In this document: in pieces, positions 20,936 through 34,085 of the stretch
Layout of the letters: every line of letters starts with the position of its first letter
Position numbering within the stretch: position 1 is the first letter of the stretch
Origin: Neckera pumila
Taxonomy: Eukaryota; Streptophyta; Bryopsida; Hypnales; Neckeraceae
Length of the DNA: 64,000 bases
Direction: 5' to 3'
Assembly: GCA_963969595.1 (NCBI GenBank)
Contig: OZ018417.1
Span: 312,501 to 376,500, forward strand
Position numbers and translations under genes: made by a program
The notes under the pieces: generated by a model
What the model saw: the letters and a program-made list of their open reading frames with translations, nothing else
Told to the model about the DNA's origin: nothing
The model's database searches: none

Positions 20936-22735
20936 GAAAAAATATGAGATTTGGAAGAATTTATTTTACAAGGATGGAGTATTACATATATTTGCCAAGA
21001 CTTCCATGTCAAATAAGGTGTGAAGACTTTTCATACTCAAAAGCTAAGCATATAATTATTATTTCAAACTTCATTTTGGAAGTGCCTATGAATGTGAATT
21101 TTTGCATTTATTTTTTAGGGATGCAATTGCATGTTTTCAATTAGTTGTAAAAATTTGACATTATTCTGGGAAAATTTGAAATCATTTTGGAGTATGTTTA
21201 TTTTTTATTGTGGCATTAAAAAAATTTAAAACCAACTTTCCATAGTTGCAAATTCATTTTTCCAAATTTCTAATAAATATTCCAAATAGAATTACACATG
21301 AATAGCCAAAATGTATCAATGAAAAATTGATTGCCAATTTTTTTTGGGCGTTAATGTTTTTATGATAATGCTTTTGGACCTCTAATATTTGTATAATAAT
21401 TCCCATTTCCAAAGGTCTTCCAACTCCATAATAAGGCTCCAAAACCTTTAGTAGTAGAAAGTCAATTTGTCTTGTATATTTGAATACGCCTCTTTTCAAC
21501 ACAACATCAATAAGTCAACATTACTACAAGATTTCAACCATTTATAAATCTATATATTTAATGTGTTTAGAAAAAAATTTAGAGTCATGATGTGTAAGGA
21601 ATGGATTAATGTTTGGAATAATAGAAAGGCGTTAGTTTGTAAGAGGCAAGTTTTGATAATGTCTTGTTTAATTTAACTTGTTCTTTGTGCAACATTTAAC
21701 TACTATTCTAAAATTTATTGAATGTGCCAATTAGAAAGACTTTGGATTCATCTAGGTTAGACTTATAGCTTAGAAAGGTGGTAGTAGAATGATTCTTTGA
21801 AATTAGATAAGTCCAAAAATAAGGTGCTATTTTTGCTTAGCATCTCAAATATTAAATATTAAAGTAAAATAAAATATGTTCTTCAAATATCTTACAAAAA
21901 AATATTCTTCAAATATTCTCTAATTTTTCTAAGATATTTTCAATTTCAAGCAAGTAAGTACAAACCTATAAAATATGTGCCTTATATTCATATAATTACA
22001 TATCAATATAAAGAGTGCCCTTCTTGAGACTAATAGTCTCCAACAAACTTCACCTTTAAAAAAATATATAACTAATGCAAGTTAAAGTGCTTATTCACTC
22101 CCATTGTTTCTCATTAAGCTTTGCACTTCATTTGCAAAGTCTATCACACAATTTTGCCAATCAATTCTTATGCATTTATGCATTCAATTTGATTCAACAT
22201 GTTCATGTTATGTAGTAGGAATTTCAATATCCATTGTAATAGTAAAATGAAGCTCATTCAAAGGGTTGGAATTATAGAGTGGAAGATTCATTTGGTTAAT
22301 TGTTTCTTACAAGAATCACAACTTAGCTAGTAGCTTTTGTGTGTATGTGATTTAGGTTATTGATATGAACTTCAATAGATTAGAACTTGCACAATTTTGT
22401 AACAAGAAGCTTACATATTATTTTTATTTATTTATTTCAGATTGGTTTGTGCCTTTGAGATGAAGAAATGTGTTGATGTAATATAGAGATGAGACAATGA
22501 CGATAGCACATGAGATGATTAGGGATGTATTGTACTTGTTCTCTTTTCTCAATGATTGTGGTACTAGAATTCTAGAATGCATTTGTAACTCTTGAGCATT
22601 AAGTTAAGGCTGTAGTCTTCCTTTATAAGAGTAAAGCCAAGCCTGGCATAAATTTAGGGTGCAGCTAGGGGACGTACTTTGGATAACAAGTTCAATTTTT
22701 TTAATATACCATTTTTTTAGATCACAAAATTTTGG
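20936..22735. other. AT-rich intergenic DNA, no feature recognised
   Basis: I see only short spurious open frames, poly-A/T tracts and no terminal repeat. Nothing here matches another part of the window at a level I could detect by eye. Confidence 0.4.
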
Positions 22736-22739
22736 ATTA

Positions 22740-24010
22740 GGACGCTGTGTGTGATTTCTCCAAATGCTACGTAGACATCCAAAATTTTGCATTGTTGGAG
22801 ACACGCAAAAACCATCAAAAATCGCCCCAAACATCCAATTATTTTCAACGAGACATCCAAAAAATCATAGATCAATCGAATACTCAAAGGGCGCCACGTG
22901 GTAGCCACCTCAATGCCATAAGAGCACTACGCAAGCACTGGAAGCTAGCTAGGAAATTTTTTCATTTGTCCCATCTATAATGTGGCATCTAACGTAATAC
23001 TTGATGTGGGAGTAGGAAAAGTGATGTGGCATGCCTGGTCAACATTGTTTTTTGCCATCTAAGAATTTAATTACTGTTTTTAGAGACGTCAATTGAGATA
23101 TCCAAATGTTTTTTGAAATATCAACTCAAACATCCAGACATTTTTAGAGGTGTTTTTTGGAATGACCAAGTACATGTTTAAACAGGTTTTGAGACATCAA
23201 CTTTGACGTCCAGTTGTTTTGTGATGACCATAAAGATACATGTCATACACCACACATTGTACACAATGTGTGGTACATCGTACACAATACACCTTACATT
23301 ATACATTGTATATGACAAATATGTCACATGGCTTCCAAAACTACTTATTGTGCATATGCAAGGATTAAAAGACTAGCTATTTGTATAAGTGGGGTGGTAG
23401 GAGGTAAGACAAAACATATGGCATATGTAAATGCAGAAATTTTGTTACAAGTGGAGACAACATATAGACGTCTGACATGATATCAACATAATAGAGTGGG
23501 TTGTTCACTTGAGCTATGTCTCCTCAAGGAATACCAATGTATGTCTTCTAGAGAAGCTACAATTGATGGATGTTCATGTTCTGCAGAATATAGCATCATA
23601 TCATGTCATAGGCTGCATAACATGTGAAAAGACTTCATGCATTGCTTGCTAAACATCATGACAGTGATGAAACGCACGTTGGACATCATGAGTTGAAGTT
23701 CACATTTGCACAAAGATGAAGATAATTTTTCTGCAAATAATGTCTTCTAGAATGTCCTTAAGTGCATATTGACATCTCAAAAAATGGCATAACATCTAAA
23801 TGATCTGCATCTTCTAAAACATCGAGATGTCTTACTCAACATCTCTTAGAATGTCCAAATGTCTTTACTAATGTCTCCAAAAACATCATTGCACATATAA
23901 AGCGCATAACCGCTATATGAACAATTGGACACGCACAACAACATTATTCGATTCCACGTCATTCAATTTCTACGTCGAATGCCACGTCATCTCTTAAAAC
24001 ATCTTCTTCT
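22740..24010 (+). repeat. R2 repeat, copy 1
   Basis: A 1.3-kb block rich in 'acatcc' and 'gtctt' motifs matches 40,770-42,560 collinearly. Landmarks are 'gtagacatccaaaattttgc', 'ggaattttttcatcc'-type, 'gtggggtggtagga' and 'agagtgggttgt'. A third fragment lies at 43,165-43,270. No terminal repeats or coding frame could be defined, so its class is unknown. It includes a near-perfect palindrome at 23,252-23,275. Confidence 0.6.
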
Positions 24011-24612
24011 TCTTCTTCTCCAAAAGCTTGTTGTGTGATTGCTCTTTCTCTTTTTTAAACTGGGGCAAATGTTTTTGTCCTGACCATAGTCTACTTTTGA
24101 CCTAACTTAAAAAAAAGGTTTTCTTATAGCATTTGTTATGTAACAATCAAATGAGGTAACAAACTCCCATTCATTGAGCGCTTCCTTTTCATTGCATTGT
24201 AATTATATACAACCAAGACAAACACTATTAGTGTTCTTTATGCAAGATGGCAAAGTGCCAAAATTAGAATTAAAAGAGATTATTGAATACAACTCCTAGA
24301 TAGAAGTGTAGGAGCGGGAAAAAGAGAGCCAACACTAGGTCATTTTTTGGATATTTGAATCTTTAAAGTACTTCATAATTGATTGAGATTCAATTACCTT
24401 TCTCTTCTACTCAACTATTTGTATTAATATTTCCTAATATAACATATTGCAATGTAAAAAGGCCTAGATGGGAGATGGTCCTCCAAGAAAAATTTTGTTA
24501 CTTATAAATAGTCGTAATTCAAATGAAGATTAAATACAACATTTTTTTGCAAAAAATATTAGTGAAGCATTTAGGGTTAAGGAACTTGTTATGAGCATGC
24601 TTAATACATTGG
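24011..24612. other. AT-rich spacer
   Basis: A short (ctt)n run lies near 24,003, followed by unremarkable AT-rich sequence up to the TTAA element. No gene is seen. Confidence 0.4.
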
Positions 24613-24616
24613 TTAA

Positions 24617-25538
24617 ATCCTAAAGGACCGGTTGTCCCCTCGGAGGACAATTTGGGTTCGGGCAGGTTCCTATTGTTTCAGTTTTTAGTAATATTATTTT
24701 GAATTATTTAAGGTTGTAAATTTTTACAAGAGCATTGTGAATATATAGTTTTATTTGAATTGATGCCCGGGAGCAAAAGTTATGGCACAATAAGCAAAAA
24801 TGGAATTTGGCGGGCAGTACAAAAAAATCACAAAAAGTCAAAATAATTTTTTTCAATTTTTTTGACTCAAAGACTATATTTTTGTCTACATGTGAAGCTT
24901 TGTTTCATTCAATTTGGACTAATTATAAGAAAATTATGGACAATCTTAGTTTTTTGGACAATCTAAGCATCTTCTTGAAAAAATAACTTGTAGAATGCAA
25001 TTTTGAATGCAGTTTTTAGAATTTATCAAAAAAAATTGTTAAGCATGGTTATTTTTTTTTGCTAGTACAATTTCACCATTGGAATTATTGTGATTCAATT
25101 CCATCTAAAAGCTATTAACAATTTAGTTTTTTCTTCAATCTTGAACCTACTTCTACTAAACAGTTTTTTAATGAGTGAAAATCAAGTGATTTTTTTCCTA
25201 AATTGTTTTTGGAGATTCTCGATTCAAAAATTTAATGTAAATAAGTAGAAATAAAAATCAATAGTACAAAAAATTTGAACTAAAAAGATTCAAAGCCAAA
25301 ATATCTAGTCAAATAAGGTAGAAAAAAAATTGTTTTTTTAATTATAAATGCATATACCTTGCAATCTACGTGGTCAAAGTTTATGAAATTTCTTTCACAA
25401 ATTCATATACCAGTGAAGTATAAGATCTTACAGTTGGATATGCAAAAGAAAACAATTTCTTAAACTCTTTTCTCTTTGCAGTAGAAATGACAATTTTGAA
25501 TGTTTTTTGGTAGGAAAATCACCTTGGTCCTTTGGGGG
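24617..25538. mobile_element. TTAA-flanked TIR element, copy 2
   Basis: A 922-bp element lies between TTAA at 24613-24616 and TTAA at 25539-25542. Ends ATCCTAAAGGACC and, reversed, CCCCCAAAGGACCAAGG are well kept. The interior is the reverse complement of copy 3, for example 'ccaatggtgagattg' in copy 3 against 'caatttcaccattgg' here. It is non-coding. Confidence 0.8.
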
Positions 25539-25542
25539 TTAA

Positions 25543-25905
25543 GAGGAAAGTTAAAATGAAGGTGGAAAGTGAAAAACAAGGCCATACAACAAGACAACAT
25601 TACTGTATAGTGTACACCATGGATTGTGCATTCTACATTATCTTTGTGACATCAACTTATACCACCTCAGTGATGAAGGCGTATATACAGAAGCGCATTG
25701 ATGATGGACGGTTCATGCCATTCATCACATACAATCTAGACGAATGCTCTTTTCGGATTTTTACATCTGTATGGGGGCTAAATTTTACAATTTTGGCCTC
25801 CAAAATTTCTAGAGTAAAAAACAAGTCCCTGATTGGTACCTTCAATCTTCAATAAGCGTCACTAACAGTGTAGAGAGCATCAAAGCCCTAATTAAATATT
25901 GAATA
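25543..25905 (+). other. Short open frame of unknown meaning
   Basis: A frame from 25,532 to 25,855 (107 codons) overlaps the TTAA terminus and continues beyond it. It shows no motif that I recognise, and the base use is that of surrounding DNA. I do not regard it as a gene on present evidence. Confidence 0.25.
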
Positions 25906-26244
25906 TGATTTTTGTTTTGACTTTTTATTCAAGAAAAAAATGTTTGAAATAAAAAGATGGATGATTGGGAATATGTACGCTTGTACTATATTACATTTAA
26001 TACAATTGCATAGAAATTACAAAATATTAGATTTTTCAAAAAAATATTGTTCTAAATGATGTTTAACATTTTATATTCCAATAGTAGTGAATGTTCAAAG
26101 CTATTTTGAATATATTGATGTCATTGTTATTATATCAGGTGGATTCTTCAATCAATCATCAATGCCTTCTTTGATGAATCTCATTAGTAGTCCATGTCCT
26201 TTGAAAATCCTTTAAGGTTATTTAATCTACTGCGGTGTGGTAAT

Positions 26245-26350
26245 TATCCTTGTTCCTTTGTGCTCCTTTGTGCTCCTTTGTGCTCCTATCTCTTCCTTTG
26301 TACTCCCTTGTCCTCCTTTGTCCTCCTTTGCATTCCTTTATGCTCCCTTA
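26245..26350 (+). repeat. About 10-bp minisatellite (tgctcctttg)n
   Basis: Imperfect 10-11-bp units run for about 100 bases. The mirror copy lies at 60,225-60,345. Open frames across either copy give cysteine-rich repeated peptides only because of the repeat. Confidence 0.8.
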
Positions 26351-29300
26351 TTTTCAATTGTGCTCCTCCATCATCAATTGTACTCCATGTAATTTGCCCT
26401 TGTTTCTCAAACTTTGACTTTGTTTTTTAATCTTGTACTTTTGATGCTTCATTATTTGTACTTGAAAGCCATGTAATTCTTGGTTTGTTATTTGTCATAA
26501 AACTAATGATCACAAGAATTTAATGGAGAGAGTTGCCATAAATAGTATAAAATTTAATTAGAAACCTCATTCAAATTAAATTTATTATGCATTCATTATA
26601 ATTTAAAAAGTATACTCTTTCAAAAAGATTTAAATGTTTTTGATTTAAAGTCTCTTTGACATGTTCCAAGATGCATTCAAAAACTAAATTTCACTTCAAT
26701 TATTGTAAAAAGCTCTTTCCTACCACTTTCACCACTTTTAAAATTGCATTATTGAAATAAGATCCAAAATGAAAGATTTAATTTTGGAATAACTTCAAAA
26801 CTCAATTGTTATAATTTCATCAAATTTTATGAAGAGAATTTCTTATTTTGTAGTGTAGCACTTTAGGTTTTGTAATTATAAATCAATATACTTATTCAGA
26901 GCAAAATAAATCAAGGTCTTTTAAGAAAATATCCAAATCTATAAGCCAATAAAATCCATTAAGTATTATTCACATGGTGGGAATAATAGTAATTTTTTGG
27001 TTCATTAAGTTTACTTCAATATCCATACCCATATCCATGTATGATTAGTTGATTGCTGTGAATATTCACTCACACACGTGAATTATTGGTACTTAAAATC
27101 ATACATTATTTCTCATGCATTAATAAATATATGTGTTTTTATTACAATTTTTTTATTATGTTACCTCATCCATCATAGAAATTGATCATGTGATTTCTAC
27201 CAATTTGATTTTGAAATATACCCTCAATATGTTTTTAGATTTTATACTATCATATTCCTTAAGGTCCAAAATTATTAATTGAAAATAAATATTTTATAGA
27301 AAAGATTGATTGAATTTACTATAAGTCTAATCAATTATTTTTTGGATATTATAGAGTACCTTATCAGATTAAGATTGAGGATAGCCCTCCGAACTAACTT
27401 TCTTTTATACAGCTGCAATGATACCTTATTACCTATCTTTATTTTACTAATCATATTAAAATGCCTTAAAGTTATTTAAGGCAAATTTAAGACGTTGACC
27501 TAAACCACGCGTAGTTGCATTAATTAGTTTTATGATTATTTAATGACCTTGGATCTATCCAAGGATGTTATTTGTATTAGGTCACATGCTATAATTGATT
27601 TTCCAAAAAATTAAAGTTACAAAAAAAGCTGCGGTATTGAAATAAAAAGAAGACTTGTAATTTTTATCCAACATTATTGAACATGAGGTGTGATATTTGA
27701 AAAGAAAATGTTTTTTCTACACTCTGAAATTATCCCAAATTGAAATCGATTACGTGTTGCCGGCCATTTTTAGGCTTCCTTCCTCTACTGTCATTGCCTA
27801 TTAGTAGTATTTTTTTTAAAATCACATTTTTGTGAGCATTGGCATCTAAAGTTTTGATGTTCCTCAGTTTGAAATCTTCATCTTTGGGAGTATTAAAAGG
27901 ATACAAATTGAATCAAAAAATTCAATATAATATAACAACTCAAAAACTTTCTCTACTTTGTTTGTTGTTAGTCCATGTTATTTGTTACATCATCTTCCAC
28001 ATCACCATTTATAATTTGAATCATTTAAATTACAAGATTAATAAAATTACATATGATAAAATAATGATTTGAATATTGTATGATAGTGTATTCAAATAAG
28101 ACCAAAAAATCACACATTAATACCTATCATTCTAGTTATTTGCATTTGAATTCAAATTTGTATGGTTTTAAAATAAAAATTTCAATGTACGAAACATAAA
28201 GTTGAAATAATGACATGTCAAAATAAAAGTTGGAGAATGCAAGCCAATTACAATTGCAAAATAACCCAATTTTATATATACAACTGAAATAAATGATGGC
28301 AATAGAGAGCAATAAAAACATATATGAAAAAGCAATGAATGAGTGAGTAGAAGTTGAATCCTGAGAGTAGGAATATGAACATGAAAAAACAATGAAAGCA
28401 TAAGCAAAAATTGAATAATGTAGGAATATGAATATGAAAGTAAACTTAGCCAAGAAAAGTTGCCTAGAGGTTCTTAAGGTTGGTTATTTTTATTATTGAA
28501 CGCCGCAACCCTTGGATATAAAGAGACATGAAGAAACCTAATAGCACTAAGTACATATGTTTTTGTATATGAAGCCTATATTTGTTGAGCTTGTTCCCAT
28601 GTTTACGTTATCATATATAGCTTAGAATAGAGAATAATTAGGATAATGGCCATAAGGCTTCTTGTAATTTCTATAGGTAGATCATGAAACATATAGGACT
28701 TATGAGTATGAAATCCATTATAGACGTTCTAATTGTCTAAATTCAAAATTTTATCTTAATATAATACAAGAATCAACTTTAGAATGTAGTAGTATAATTT
28801 TCTTCTCATTGAGGTTGAAAATTTTACACATAAATTATAAGAGATTCAAGTTAGAAACAATGTGTGTAATAAAGTTAAATACTAATTAGAAAATTATTTT
28901 GGATTATTTTCACAACATTGACATTCCCTGAGATCATACTATATTGAATTGTGCAATTTTTCTAGATGTCTTTGTTTAATGGTTGGTGGTGCTTTTTACC
29001 TATGATGATTTCTTTGGCACTATAAATATCCTCTGAATAATAGAATAATACAACATGCAAGAATTTGCTTAGTGCCTTCTATGTCTTTGGTTGTCTAAGC
29101 TTCATACTAGAAAATTTTATTTTTTTAATATTGAATAATGAAATAAAAACTTTTTCTTCTTTGTAAATTGATTGGAAGTTCGTTTAACCATCCAACAATG
29201 CATTGCAATTTGTTCCTTGCGTCTTGATTACGTGCTTCACTAAAATAATCTCATTTTAAGAATTGAAAATTAAAAGTATTCTTCACATATTCTTTCTTCT

Positions 29301-29603
29301 TCAATTATTTACTAAGTTGTCATTGTTGAAGTTCTATGCATGTAGTCTCTTGACTTTCTAACAATGCATATGTTATATGTTTAGAAATAAATTCTATTAT
29401 ACTAATACAATCAAGGGCTTGCAAGACCAAATAAGTCTACAACAATGTTGTTTTGGTCAAGATTTGTTAAGGTTTACACAAAGTGTTAAAACTATATGCT
29501 AAGCTTGTGGCACCCATGCTTGCCATGTAAATGAGTCATTGGCTCATGACACGGGTTAAAGCTCAAGATATAATGTAACATTCAAATTGGCTATGATATT
29601 TAA

Positions 29604-30529
29604 CTCCTAAAGGACCAAGGTGATTTTCATATCAAAAAACACTCAAAACTATCATTTCTATTGCAAAGAGAAAAGAGCTTAAAAAATAGTTTTCTTCTGC
29701 ATATCCAACCATAAGATCTTATATTTGACTAGTATATGAATACGTGGAAGAAATTTTAGAAACTTTGACCACGTAGATAGTAAGATATATGCATTTAAAG
29801 TAAAGAAAACAAGTTCTTTTGCACTTTGTTTGACTAGATATTTTGGCTTTGAATCTTTTTAGTTCAAATTTTTTGCACTATTGATTTTGATTTTTTACTT
29901 ATTTATGTTAAGTTGTTGAATTGAAAACTCCAAAAAAAAATTCAGGAAAAAAATCACTTAATTTTCACTCATTAAAAAATCGTTAAGTAGAGGCGGGTTC
30001 AAGATTGAAGAAAAAACTAAATTGTTGATAGCTTTTAGATGGAATTGAATCACAATAATTCCAATGGTGAGATTGTACTAGCAAAAAAATATGACCATGC
30101 TTAACAATTTTTTTTGAAATTTTTCAAAAAATTGCATTCAAAATTGCATTCTACAAGTCATTGTTTCAAGAAGATGCTTAGATTGCCCAAAAAACTAAGA
30201 TTGTCCATAATGTTTTCATAATTAGTCCAAATTGAATGAAATAAAGCTTCACATGTAGACAAAAATATAGTCTTTCAGTCAAAAAATCGAAAAAAATTTA
30301 TTTTGACTTTTTGTGATTTTTTTTTGTACTGCCTATTAAACTCCATTTTTGCTTATTGTGCCATAACTTTTGCACCTCGGCATCAATGAAAATAAAAATC
30401 ATATATCCACAAAGCTCTTGCAAAAATACACAATTTCAAAAATCCCAAAAATTATCACTAAAAATTGAGACAATAGGAACCTGCCCAGACCCAAATTGTG
30501 CCCCAAGGGGACAAATGGTCCTTCAGGGG
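29604..30529. mobile_element. TTAA-flanked TIR element, copy 3
   Basis: A 926-bp element lies between TTAA at 29600-29603 and TTAA at 30530-30533, with ends CTCCTAAAGGACCAAGG and, reversed, CCCCTGAAGGACC. The facing IR2 arm (near 56,890) lacks it, reading 'gataaaccattcatcc' on the matching strand. The family matches copies 1, 2 and 5. Non-coding. Confidence 0.85.
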
Positions 30530-30708
30530 TTAAATTATTCATCCAACCATGTTCATCCATGCACTAAATTGTATGCTTGGATAGATACTCTTGGTTAGAC
30601 AAGTATTTGAAAAGAAGGATTTTTGGATATTTTGAAATAGGTATTCTTGTGATTAAGAAATTTTCTCAGATAAAATTTAATTAGGTTGGAATTTTTCTCA
30701 TTGATTAA

Positions 30709-31592
30709 CCTCAAAGAGCCCAAGGCCTTTTCTATCTCAAAAAACACCCAAAACTGCCATTTCTAGAGCATTCATCAAAAAAGTTTGAAAAATTGATTTT
30801 TTGGAAATGTAATTGTAGGATCTTGTAGTCAGCTTGTGTGAGAACATGTGGTAAAATTTCTTGAGGTTTAACCGTAAAGATTGGGAGATATTTGCATTCA
30901 AAGTTTGCTTTTTTTTTTTCTCCACTGTGCCCGAAAATTTCAGATGCCTTTGACCGCCATTTGCTGAATTTTTTTCCACTACAGACCTCCAATTTATAAT
31001 TTTTTCTTATGGAAAAACATATTAGGCATGTGCATGCCAATTTTCAAGGCAATCCAAGACAATCCTAGTATTCAAAAAAATTAAAGTTTGCCACTATGTC
31101 CCAAGAAATGACAATACAATGGCTATTTTCAGAAAACAATTCCCATCACACATTTTTTGATCTAGAAAATCTGAACAATGGATCAAAAGATGCACTTGTA
31201 TTTTAGAAGTAGGAAAAAAAAATTTGAAAAATGTCAAAATCTCTAACATCTACAAGCTCCTAAAGCCTTATGTGACCTCCCAATAGGCACAACAATAGCC
31301 TCTCTTGCCACCTCTTGCCACCTCTCCTTTCTTGCCACCTCTGTTGCTCCTTTGGAAGTCAAAGTCAGATTCCTGAGGGGCAGAAGATTTCTGAACTGAA
31401 ATTCATTTTCAAATGCTCATAACTTTTGGAGGATAAGTCGGAATTTGATAAAAAAAAAGTTATTTTCCCGCGAAGCTAATGTGATTTCCTATCTCCCAAA
31501 AAAGTTTCAAAAAATCATGTGAAAAATTGAGGTCACATGAGCTTGCCCAAAGTACCAAAAAAAACACCTAGGGACACTTGGGCTTTTAGAGG
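30709..31592. mobile_element. TTAA-flanked TIR element, copy 4
   Basis: An 884-bp element lies between TTAA at 30705-30708 and TTAA at 31593-31596. Ends are CCTCAAAGAGCCCAAGG and, reversed, CCTCTAAAAGCCCAAG. The facing IR2 arm near 56,720 has a single TTAA and no element, which is the clearest evidence for TTAA target duplication. It is the most diverged member. A 'cttgccacct' short tandem repeat lies near 31,300. Confidence 0.85.
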
Positions 31593-31794
31593 TTAATTGC
31601 TGTAAGATGCAATAATCTTGGAATCTCATTTTGAAATGGATGCATTAAGAAAATATGTGATTCTGTATAAAATGCATACGAAGTTTGGTATTAGTAACCT
31701 ATGTATGTTGTATACTTTTATGCATGGAATATGTGGCAATGCATCTTTAAGTCTGAGTTGGATGTATACAGGTTGAGATGCACATATTACTTTC

Positions 31795-32747
31795 ACCCCT
31801 AAAGGTTCAAATTAAACACCGTTCTTTTGGCACTATAGTGGAATTTGGGAGCTCACTACAAACGGATTTTTATTTTGTTTCTTAGAAATTTTCACACAAC
31901 GTGTGCCCCAAGGAGTAGCTTTAAAGCACAATAATTTTTATAACTTTTGATGACACAATTAAAAAGTTATTATATGATATATATGATTTTAATAGCTTAA
32001 AGGACAGCCTAAGCAACTCAGAAAATTTCCTTAAAAATAATTTTCTTAAGAAGTAAAAAGTTTAAATTGTTTCTTTACACACACACACACAAATATATAT
32101 ATAACTTTGAATCATTCCATTTTGATTATTCACATAAAACTTTTGAGGAGTTTTAGTTTGTAGATAGTAATAAAATCTGTACTTTAAGATAAACTTTAAA
32201 ATCTTTTATTTAACTCAATTTTCAAAGATTTTTGAAAAAAACAAAATCATTGGGTGATGATTGTTTATTACAACATTACATCCATTGGAGTGTGGCAATT
32301 TTCATGTCAATTCTATAACTCAATTCTAAACAATTTTGTATTTTAAATCATACTCTACTTCTTTTTTTTTACTATTTTTTGAAACATGAATATATACTAT
32401 TTTTGTGTGAAACTTCTTTAGGGGTATTTTCAATTCATTTTCCAACATATCATAGAGACTGACAAGTTGAAGGACCTGTACATTTTTGTGTAAAAAGTTT
32501 GAAACATGAAACCTAACCATTTGGAAAGAGTTGAAAATGCTTCTTTTTCAAATTCAAGCAACTTGATCTTGCAATTGGTAAGGTTTCTTGTTTTGAAATT
32601 TTAGGTGGTTGTATTTTATCAAGTCAACCAAAGGATCCTATAGTGGGATTTGTTAATGAATAAATTCAAATGAAGAGTGTAGCTTTAATGTAGATTTGAA
32701 TACTTTCAAACAATTTTGGGCCTAAAATCACCAAAAACCTTTAGGGA
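31795..32747. mobile_element. Second TTAA-type element with a different interior (copy 6)
   Basis: A 953-bp insertion lies between TTTC at 31791-31794 (a probable mutated TTAA) and TTAA at 32748-32751. The ends ACCCCTAAAGGTT and, reversed, TCCCTAAAGGTTT are inverted repeats resembling the family terminus. The interior is not visibly related to copies 1-5. The facing arm near 56,520 reads through with one TTAA ('aatcttaagttgcaact'). It has no coding capacity. Confidence 0.65.
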
Positions 32748-33040
32748 TTAAATTGCAACTAGAAGATGGTCAAATCCACCTCCAAGATGTTAATCCATAT
32801 CCCAAAAGCTTTCACCATAATGCACAAATCATACACAACCTTCATTACTAGCATCTACTAGATAGGATACTCCTCCTCCTTGAATGGTTTCAAATTCAAT
32901 GGTCCATTTATTGCATTGATGCTTGCAAATAGCAAGAGAGGGAGTGTACCCTCCAAGGTTTGTCATTCTTGGCCATCATCAGCTTGCAATAGGATGAAGT
33001 CTTGCTTAGAAATCTAACAATAAGATGGATCCATTTAGGG

Positions 33041-34071
33041 ATAAACTAGTGCTTGATTTTTTGGACTATCATGCCATACTCATCAACTGTGTCATCAATT
33101 GAAATGGTAATGTAATATAAACCAATTATTGCATATATTATATAACAATAATATTGTCTATCAAAATGGGTGTTCCAAAGAGACATAAAACATGGGTGTA
33201 ACCATTGCTCAATAAACAAATAAATCTAAAAATTATGAAGAATGTTTGTCAAATCTATATGATGTGTAGACTCTTGTGATTGAGAACTCAAAAGTGTCCT
33301 TATTATAGGCTCCTTTGGCTCCGTTCATTGTGAATGCACCCAACAAATATGTTCTAAGTACACCAAGTCTTGTTTCTTTCATCCTTCTAAATGTTTGTGG
33401 TCAAATTCTTTTGTTGGTTCTTTTACATTTGTAGGATATAGATTTTAGAACTTTTATTTACAAATATTCTACAGTTTAAGTTGTGTAGGATATCTTTAAC
33501 TGCAAAAAATTACTTTTCTAGTTCAAAAAATGATCCATCTAGAAAAACACGAATAAATTCTTAAAAAACATGACAGCTGGAATTTAACATTTGAATTATA
33601 GAGAAAAAAATTCTTCAAAATGTTACACACATTCAATCTATGATTGACTTAGGAAGGGATTTTCAATTTTTGGTTGAAAATTTTGGTGAAAAATATTGAT
33701 TAATATAGTATTACATCTAACAATATCAATATGACTCATAGAACATGCTTTATAACTTTTGTTTCAAAGCCAATATTGCATTATTATTCTAAAGTTACAC
33801 TTTTTAATACATCTTCACAATTTTGAAAATCAAGACAACTCTTTAGTCCTTAAGAGGCTAAGCTTGAGGAGCAGGTGCATATTTGAATACTTCATTGAGG
33901 AGGAATTCTAGAAACAAAACTTGTGGACAAGCGAAAAACTTACCAACGAGAGATTTTCTTTTTGTAATTCTTGACGAGGAAGGCATTTACCAAGTTAAGA
34001 CGAAAAAAAGAATATTTGAAGGGAAATTTCATTTCCCTTCATTTGAATCATTTGAATCATTTGAATCATGG
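33041..34071. other. Spacer between IR2 and the palindrome arm
   Basis: AT-rich DNA with no clear partner on the other side. 'ctttagtccttaagaggcta' near 33,842-33,861 resembles a TTAA-family right terminus without a left partner. A perfect 10-bp hairpin (34,018-34,040) and a short TCATTTGAA tandem run lie at its right edge. The 75-codon frame over 33,883-34,110 is not convincing. Confidence 0.4.
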
Positions 34072-34085
34072 TCATTTGAATCATG
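34018..34085. repeat. Perfect hairpin plus (TCATTTGAA) repeats at the palindrome boundary
   Basis: GAAGGGAAAT at 34018-34027 pairs with ATTTCCCTTC at 34031-34040 over a 3-base loop. Directly after it come four close copies of 'catttgaatca'. The outer end of the palindrome arm, 34072, lies within this repeat run. Confidence 0.8.

Larger units (their letters stand above)
25910..33040 (+). repeat. Old inverted duplication IR2, left arm
   Basis: This arm matches 56,270-60,660 in reverse orientation with many small differences. Paired landmarks include the 'tgctcctttg' minisatellite, 'gaaacctcattcaaatt', 'cttgccatgtaaatgag' and 'aagtcttgcttagaaa'. The arm is about 2.8 kb longer than its partner because it carries three TTAA-type insertions at 29.6-32.75 kb. 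No gene was found in either arm. Confidence 0.75.

Noticed and set aside
23246..23300. CRISPR-like or regulatory palindrome cluster
   Set aside because: Only one palindrome and AT-rich short repeats without regular spacers; a plant nuclear context makes CRISPR irrelevant.
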